From positions 1 to 12,314 of the forward strand of contig JAODMA010000169.1 in NCBI GenBank assembly GCA_025464545.1: a stretch of 12,314 nucleotides of DNA, given 5' to 3'. Shown one piece after another: positions 7,459 to 12,314 of this stretch; within the stretch, counting starts at the first letter, position 1, and every line of letters starts with the position of its first letter. The notes beneath the pieces were generated by a model, which saw nothing but the letters and a program-made list of their open reading frames with translations, searched no databases and was not told the origin of the DNA. Both the position numbers and the translations under genes were made by a program. The DNA comes from Arthrobacter sp. Lineage in GTDB: Bacteria; Actinomycetota; Actinomycetes; Actinomycetales; Micrococcaceae.

Positions 7459-7508
7459 TACTAGATTCAATGGTGCAGTTCATCCAGCCCCAAAGGTGCG
7501 GTTATCTT

Positions 7509-9053
7509 ATGCAGCAGACCTACAGCCCCCGGTCCGGCCCCTCCGGGGAAGGACCACGGCCGGTACTCTCTCTTCACCACGCAGCCAAGACCTTCGGGCC
7601 GGTGGTCGCCCTGGCCGAAGGAACCATCGAAATCCAGGCCGGCGAAATCCATGCCCTCGTCGGCGAAAACGGTGCCGGAAAGTCGACGCTGGTCAAGATC
7701 CTGGCCGGCCTGCACCATCCGGACTCGGGCGACTTCAAAGTCAGCGGGGAAAGCGTGCAGTTCCGCCACGTCGGTGACAGCAAGGCCGCCGGAATCTCGG
7801 TCATTTACCAGGAGCCCACGCTCTTTCCGGATCTGACCGTCGCTGAGAACATCTTCGTCGGCCGCCAGCCCAAAGGCCGGTTAGGTTTGATCAGCAAAGC
7901 CGCCATGGTCCGGGAGGCAAGCATGCTCTTCGAGCGGCTCGGCGTCCCGATCGATCCGACCCGGATTGCCGAGGGACTGTCGATCGCTGACCAGCAGATC
8001 ATCGAAATCGCCAAAGCCATTTCGCTGGACGCCAAAGTGCTCGTGATGGACGAGCCCACGGCGGCACTCAGCGGCGTGGAAGTGGACCGGTTGTTCGCCG
8101 TCGCCCGCAGCCTGCGGGACAGGGGAACGGGCATCCTGTTCATCTCGCACCGCTTCGACGAGGTCTTCGGCTTGTGCGATCGCATCACTGTGATGCGGGA
8201 CGGCCGGTACATCTCCACGCACCGGACCATCGACGTCGCGGTGGAGCAGATAGTCCGCGAGATGGTCGGCCGCGACATCGGAGCCTTGTTCCCCAAGGTT
8301 GCGGCGGAAGCCGGCGATGTGGTCTTGCAGGTCGAAGGTCTGAGCCGTGCCGGCGTCTTCCGGGACATCAGCTTCGAAGTCCGCGCCGGCGAGATCGTGG
8401 CACTGGCCGGCCTGGTCGGCGCCGGCCGGACCGAAGTGGCGCGTGCCGTCTTCGGGATCGACCCCTACGACGCGGGCGAAATCCGCTTCGAGGGCCGGAA
8501 ACTGAAGGCTGGAGACCCCCAGGCTGCGATAACCGCGGGGATGGGTTTTGTCCCCGAGGACCGGCGCAAACAGGGCCTGGTCATGAACCTTTCTGTTGCC
8601 CGGAACGTGACCCTCACGCTGCGGAACAAATTGGCGACGGCGGGGCTGATCAACGGTGCCGCGGAACGCCGTGCTGCGGAGGAGTGGAGCAAACGCCTCC
8701 AGGTCAAAACCGGGTCGCAGGAGCATGCCGTCTCGACGCTCTCCGGCGGCAACCAGCAAAAAGTGGTTCTCGCCAAGTGGCTGGCCACCGACCCGCGGCT
8801 GCTCATTATTGACGAACCCACGCGGGGCATCGACGTCGGCACCAAGAGCGAGGTCCACCGGCTCATCTCGGACCTCGCCGGCCGGGGCATCGCGATCCTG
8901 ATGATCTCCTCCGAGCTGCCCGAAGTGCTCGGCATGGCGGACCGGGTTCTGGTCATGCGGGAGGGCCGGATCACCGCCGAACTCGACCGGGCCGATGCCA
9001 GTCCCGAATCCGTTATGCACGCCGCAACTTCGTCCGCAGGAGGTACTCCATGA
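7509..9053 (+). CDS. Sugar ABC importer ATPase, tandem-domain RbsA/RhaT type
   Basis: Cytoplasmic ATPase of 514 residues that powers the importer encoded by the next three genes. It has the two fused nucleotide-binding domains of the ribose/rhamnose/xylose importer class. Domain 1 has Walker A GENGAGKST (52-60), a degenerate signature LSIADQQ (157-163), Walker B VLVMDEPTA (177-185) and switch His214. Domain 2 has the family's degenerate Walker A GLVGAGRTE (301-309, Arg for Lys), a full signature LSGGNQQ (411-417), Walker B LLIIDEPTRG (431-440) and MISSEL in place of the switch histidine. This asymmetry is normal for the class and is not damage. ATG at 7509 is preferred, with AAAGG 12 bases upstream. 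ATG at 7470 would add 13 residues but has no ribosome binding site and lies just after the operator. The stop overlaps the permease start as ATGA. Substrate is inferred from the binding protein, so rhaT is only a possible name. Confidence 0.9.
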   Translation: MQQTYSPRSGPSGEGPRPVLSLHHAAKTFGPVVALAEGTIEIQAGEIHALVGENGAGKSTLVKILAGLHHPDSGDFKVSGESVQFRHVGDSKAAGISVIYQEPTLFPDLTVAENIFVGRQPKGRLGLISKAAMVREASMLFERLGVPIDPTRIAEGLSIADQQIIEIAKAISLDAKVLVMDEPTAALSGVEVDRLFAVARSLRDRGTGILFISHRFDEVFGLCDRITVMRDGRYISTHRTIDVAVEQIVREMVGRDIGALFPKVAAEAGDVVLQVEGLSRAGVFRDISFEVRAGEIVALAGLVGAGRTEVARAVFGIDPYDAGEIRFEGRKLKAGDPQAAITAGMGFVPEDRRKQGLVMNLSVARNVTLTLRNKLATAGLINGAAERRAAEEWSKRLQVKTGSQEHAVSTLSGGNQQKVVLAKWLATDPRLLIIDEPTRGIDVGTKSEVHRLISDLAGRGIAILMISSELPEVLGMADRVLVMREGRITAELDRADASPESVMHAATSSAGGTP

Positions 9054-10099
9054 GCTCCGCTCTGGACCATAAGAAGGTGACTCCGCCGGCACCCGGCGCC
9101 GGCCGCGGCCGGGGCACGCTCGCCTCGGTGCTGCGGCTGCGCGAGTTGCCGGTGCTGATCGCCCTCGCCGTTCTCGTCCTGGTGACATACCTGATCAACC
9201 CGCTGTTTCTCAGCCCGCAGGGCGTGAAAGACCTGCTGCTCAATGCCACCATCATCATCATTCTGGCGGCCGGGCAGACGCTGCTGATCATCACCCGGAA
9301 CATCGATCTCTCCGTGGGGTCCATGCTCGGCCTGGTGGCCTTCGGCACCGGGTCCATCTTCTCAAGCATGCCCGGCATACCGATCGTCGCCGTCTTCGCG
9401 ATCGGCATGGCCTTCGGGGCGGTCCTCGGTGCCTTCAACGGGATCCTGGTGACCGTGGCCAAGGTGCCCGCCCTCGTCATCACCCTGGGGACGCTCTACG
9501 TTTTCCGCGGCCTCAACAACGCGTGGGCCGGCGGCAAACAGTTCTTCGCCGGTGACCGGCCGGACGCCTTTGGAGCCCTCTCGGTGGATACCTTGCTCGG
9601 ATTCCCGATCATCACGCTGCTGGCCCTTGCCGTCGTAACCGCCGCCGCCGTCTACATGTCCGGGACCCGCCCGGGCCGGGATCTGTACGCCATCGGTTCG
9701 GACCCGGACGCGGCCACCGCTTTCGGGATCAAGGTCTCCAAGCGTGTGTTCCTGGCCTTCCTCGCCAACGGGGCACTGGCAGGACTGGCTGGCGTGCTCT
9801 ATGCCAGCCGCTTCAATTCCGTCGGCGCCACCACCGGTACCGGAATGGAACTGACAGTGGTCGCCGCCGCCGTCGTCGGCGGCGTGGCGATCTTCGGCGG
9901 CAGCGGTTCGGTTGCCGGAGCAGCCCTCGGCGCGCTGCTTCTCACGACCATCACCAGTTCCCTGACCGCACTGCGGGTCGACAAGTTCTGGCAGCAGGCA
10001 ATCGTCGGCGTGCTGATCCTGACGGCCATCATCATCGAACTCGTGGCAAGCCTGCGCACAGCCAGGAAACTGCGGATAAGCGAGGCCCGAAATGTCTGA
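9050..10099 (+). CDS. Sugar ABC importer permease 1 (RbsC/RhaP type)
   Basis: Inner-membrane subunit of the sugar importer, 349 residues, in the BPD_transp_2 (ribose/xylose/rhamnose permease) family. A cytoplasmic tail of about 32 residues precedes some nine to ten hydrophobic helices, the first at about 33-54. Family motifs are NIDLSVGS (84-91), FNGILV (129-134), GTLYVFRGL (147-155), the ATPase-contacting loop AIGSDPDAATAFGI (214-227) and GGVAIFGGSGS (277-287). The start overlaps the ATPase stop by four bases and has a strong AGGAGG site inside the end of that gene, so the two are translationally coupled. Its own end overlaps the second permease by eight bases. The two permeases share motifs but differ clearly elsewhere, so a heterodimeric channel is likely, as in RhaPQ or LsrCD systems. 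Which one corresponds to RhaP or RhaQ cannot be settled from the sequence alone. Confidence 0.9.
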   Translation: MSSALDHKKVTPPAPGAGRGRGTLASVLRLRELPVLIALAVLVLVTYLINPLFLSPQGVKDLLLNATIIIILAAGQTLLIITRNIDLSVGSMLGLVAFGTGSIFSSMPGIPIVAVFAIGMAFGAVLGAFNGILVTVAKVPALVITLGTLYVFRGLNNAWAGGKQFFAGDRPDAFGALSVDTLLGFPIITLLALAVVTAAAVYMSGTRPGRDLYAIGSDPDAATAFGIKVSKRVFLAFLANGALAGLAGVLYASRFNSVGATTGTGMELTVVAAAVVGGVAIFGGSGSVAGAALGALLLTTITSSLTALRVDKFWQQAIVGVLILTAIIIELVASLRTARKLRISEARNV

Positions 10100-11174
10100 G
10101 ACCACCTCGCCCACCAGCACGGCGCCTGCCCCCGTGGCGGACAGCACCAAGCCGCTTGCCAGCGAACCCAAGGGCAAGACCGGCGCCGCGCGGATCCTGA
10201 CGAGCCGGGACGCCATGACGGTCTATGCCCTCGTAGCCTTCCTCCTCTATGCCGCCATCGCCATTCCGCGCTTCGCCTCGCCGGTCACCACCGGCTTCCT
10301 CCTGCTGGACGTCATCCCGGTGCTGATCATCGCGATGCCCATGACGCTGATCATCATCACCGGGGAAATAGACCTGTCCGTCGCCAGCACCGCCGGCCTG
10401 ACCAGCGCCCTGATGGGTGTCCTCTGGGCCAGCGGAATGGATATCTGGTTGGTCCTGACCATCAGCCTGCTGGCCGGTGTAGCGGCCGGGATGTTCAACG
10501 GCTTCCTGATCGCCGTCCTCGGACTGCCTTCACTGGCGGTCACCATCGGTACCCTGGCGCTCTTCCGCGGCCTGGCCCTGGTGATCATCGGCGACAACGC
10601 GGTGGCGAACTTCCCGAAGCCCCTGACCGCATTCTTCACCTCCAAGCTTGGCGGCACCGGCATTCCGACGGTGATGATCGGCGTCGTCCTGGTGATGATC
10701 TTCTTCGGAGTGCTGCTGCACTTCACGCCCTTCGGACGCGGACTGTTCGCGATGGGCTACAGCAAGGAAGCTGCCAGCTTCGTCGGGATCAACGTTGCCC
10801 GCAGCAAATTCTGGCTCTACGTCGGATCGGGCGCCGTTTCGGCCCTGGCGGGCATCTACTGGACGTTGCGGTACACCAGCGCCCGCAGCGACAACGCCTC
10901 CGGCCTGGAGCTGGCCGTCATCGCCGCCGTCCTGCTTGGCGGTGTGTCGATCTTCGGCGGCAAGGGGTCCATCCCCGGCGTCATTGCCGGTGTCCTGCTG
11001 ATCGGGACACTCAATTATGCGCTGCGGCTGGCAAGAGTTTCCGACGTCGTCCTCATCACCGTGACAGGTCTGCTCCTGATCTTCTCCGTGGTCGCTCCGA
11101 GCATCGGGTCCGCCGTCAAAGAATGGCGGCACACCCGCCGCGTCCGCCGCCGCTTCAGCCAGCAGGCAAGCTGA
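10092..11174 (+). CDS. Sugar ABC importer permease 2 (RbsC/RhaQ type)
   Basis: Second inner-membrane subunit, 360 residues, same permease family as the gene before it. A long Ser/Thr/Pro/Ala-rich cytoplasmic tail (1-40) precedes the first helix at about 43-60. Motifs are GEIDLSVAS (91-99), FNGFLIAVLGLPSLAV (135-150), GTLALFRGL (153-161), the coupling loop AMGYSKEAASFVGI (220-233) and GGVSIFGGKGS (283-293). The C-terminus is strongly basic (EWRHTRRVRRRF). The ATG at 10092 overlaps the previous stop by eight bases. Only a GCGAGG-like site precedes it, so translation probably depends on coupling to the first permease. A 78-base gap then separates it from the binding-protein gene. It is expected to pair with permease 1 to form the channel. 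Confidence 0.9.
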   Translation: MSETTSPTSTAPAPVADSTKPLASEPKGKTGAARILTSRDAMTVYALVAFLLYAAIAIPRFASPVTTGFLLLDVIPVLIIAMPMTLIIITGEIDLSVASTAGLTSALMGVLWASGMDIWLVLTISLLAGVAAGMFNGFLIAVLGLPSLAVTIGTLALFRGLALVIIGDNAVANFPKPLTAFFTSKLGGTGIPTVMIGVVLVMIFFGVLLHFTPFGRGLFAMGYSKEAASFVGINVARSKFWLYVGSGAVSALAGIYWTLRYTSARSDNASGLELAVIAAVLLGGVSIFGGKGSIPGVIAGVLLIGTLNYALRLARVSDVVLITVTGLLLIFSVVAPSIGSAVKEWRHTRRVRRRFSQQAS

Positions 11175-11252
11175 ACGGCTGCCCTCCCGCCTCCACTCCA
11201 GCTCCGTCCACACGGAACCAGTTGTATCCGCCGCACAGAAAAAGGAAGAACA

Positions 11253-12314
11253 ATGATGTTGAACCGCAAAAACACAGGCCCCACCGGCCGCTTGGCGTCC
11301 CTGGTCGCCATCACCGCCGCGGCCGCCCTGGCCCTGACAGCGTGCAACAGCGGCTCCGGGTCAACCGGCGGCAGCAGCCCAGCGGCGGGAGGGGACCTCA
11401 AAATCACCTTCATCCCCAAGCAGCTGAACAATCCCTACACGGACGTTGTCCTGGGTGGCGGCAAGAAGGGCGCCCAGGAAGCGGGCTTTGCCTCCTCCCA
11501 GGTGGTCGGCCCGCTGGAAGCCTCCGCCTCCAGCCAGGTCTCCTTCATCAACGCCGAAACCCAGGCCGGCACGAATGTGGTGGTGATTGCCGCCAACGAC
11601 CCCGACGCCGTGTGCACCGCCCTCGGCGAGGCCCGCTCCGCCGGCGCGAAAATCGTGGCCTTCGACTCGGATGCGAACCCGGACTGCCGCGACGTATTCA
11701 TCAGCCAGGTTGTCGCCAAGGAGGTGGCGCTGATCCAGACCAAGCTGATTTCCGAGCAGATCGGCGGTAGCGGCGAGATCGCCATCCTCTCGGCCACCGC
11801 GAACGCCACGAACCAGAACGAGTGGATCAAGTTCATGGAAGAGGAACTGGCCTCCAACCCGGCGTACAAGGACATTAAGCTCGTGGCGAAGGTTTACGGC
11901 GACGACAATGACACCAAGTCTTTCCAGGAGGCCCAGGGCCTGCTGCAGGCCCACCCGAGCCTGAAGGGCATCATCTCCCCGACCACCGTCGGCATCGCAG
12001 CGACAGCACGGTACCTGTCCACCTCCGCGTACAAGGGGAAAGTCGCGCTCACCGGACTGGGCCTGCCCAATGAAATGCGGCCCTTCGTCAAGGACGGGAC
12101 CGTCAAGGAATTCGCTCTGTGGGACCCGGCGCAGCTGGGCTACGTAGCGGCATTCGCCGGCAAGGCGCTCCAGGACGGCAAAATCAGCGGCGCCGAAGGC
12201 GACACCTTCACCGCCGGCGAGCTGGGCGAACGCAAAGTCGAAAAGGGCGGACTGGTGATCGTCGGGCCGCCGACAGTCTTCAACGCCGAGAACATCGACA
12301 AGTACAACTTCTGA
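11253..12314 (+). CDS. rhaS: Sugar-binding lipoprotein of the ABC importer, rhamnose-binding (RhaS) type
   Basis: Extracytoplasmic, membrane-anchored binding protein of 353 residues that delivers the sugar to the permeases. A basic N-terminus and hydrophobic stretch (14-28) end in the lipobox LTAC with Cys31, so it is a lipoprotein. A Gly/Ser linker follows, then a type I periplasmic-binding fold. It resembles the rhamnose-binding RhaS family from memory of its conserved blocks: NNPYTDV (59-65), ANDPDAV (114-120), AILSATANATNQN (177-189), VYGDDND (214-220), SFQEAQGLL (223-231), ISPTTVGIAA (241-250), TGLGLPNEMRPFVKDGTV (267-284) and FTAGELGE (319-326). The autoinducer-2 (LsrB) group is a close relative and is the main alternative. 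AAGGAAG lies just upstream of two adjacent ATG codons (11253 and 11256), and either could start. The protein ends exactly at the window edge with TGA. Its separate strong ribosome site and 78-base leader fit the need for more binding protein than membrane subunits. Confidence 0.85.
   Translation: MMLNRKNTGPTGRLASLVAITAAAALALTACNSGSGSTGGSSPAAGGDLKITFIPKQLNNPYTDVVLGGGKKGAQEAGFASSQVVGPLEASASSQVSFINAETQAGTNVVVIAANDPDAVCTALGEARSAGAKIVAFDSDANPDCRDVFISQVVAKEVALIQTKLISEQIGGSGEIAILSATANATNQNEWIKFMEEELASNPAYKDIKLVAKVYGDDNDTKSFQEAQGLLQAHPSLKGIISPTTVGIAATARYLSTSAYKGKVALTGLGLPNEMRPFVKDGTVKEFALWDPAQLGYVAAFAGKALQDGKISGAEGDTFTAGELGERKVEKGGLVIVGPPTVFNAENIDKYNF

Noticed and set aside
7881..9188. A 435-codon open frame on the minus strand opposite the ABC ATPase
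   Set aside because: It lies opposite Walker and signature motifs of a certain gene, shows no family features of its own, and has the composition of a high-GC shadow frame.
11203..11216. Small hairpin TCCGT-CCAC-ACGGA in the gap before the binding-protein gene
   Set aside because: A 5-base stem with no U-run is too weak to call a terminator or processing signal, and it could be chance.

Overview
The window looks like a chromosomal catabolic region from a high-GC Gram-positive actinobacterium, most likely Arthrobacter or a close relative in the Micrococcaceae. This rests on base composition, codon use, GTG starts, a promoter that fits leaderless translation, and the gene families present. The genus is an inference, not a proof. 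I see no tRNA, rRNA, CRISPR array, insertion sequence or attachment site. Genes are tightly packed. The longest gene-free stretch is the roughly 260-base divergent control region at 7249-7508.

Left arm, all on the minus strand (4432 down to 1): an asparagine/aspartate utilisation operon. It reads in the order GntR/FadR-type regulator, Rhizobium etli-type L-asparaginase, aspartate ammonia-lyase (aspA) and an AnsP-like amino acid permease that runs off the left edge. Gaps between genes are 8-23 bases. Together the genes would import asparagine, deamidate it to aspartate, and deaminate that to fumarate for the TCA cycle, releasing two ammonium ions. A strong promoter sits directly in front of the regulator's GTG codon. 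A GT-N3-AC palindrome lies just inside the regulator gene. The regulator carries an in-frame amber codon in the middle of its ligand-binding FCD domain, so it is probably broken.

Middle, also minus strand: an AraC-type regulator (4467-5330), a short-chain dehydrogenase/reductase (5440-6213) and a LacI-type regulator (6238-7248). The LacI and SDR genes are 24 bases apart and probably cotranscribed.

Right arm, plus strand (7509-12314): a complete sugar ABC importer with a two-domain ATPase, two permeases and a lipoprotein substrate-binding protein. The first three genes overlap by 4 and 8 bases. The binding protein resembles the rhamnose-binding (RhaS) family, so L-rhamnose or a related deoxy sugar is the best substrate guess. 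The LacI gene and the importer diverge from a shared region with three LacI-type operator-like palindromes and one good promoter for each direction. This suggests that LacI represses both the importer and its own gene, and so the SDR as well.

The window is mostly ordinary actinobacterial carbon and nitrogen catabolism. I do not see a clearly new system. The points most worth a second look are the amber-interrupted regulator with its leaderless promoter and internal operator, and the three-operator divergent region.
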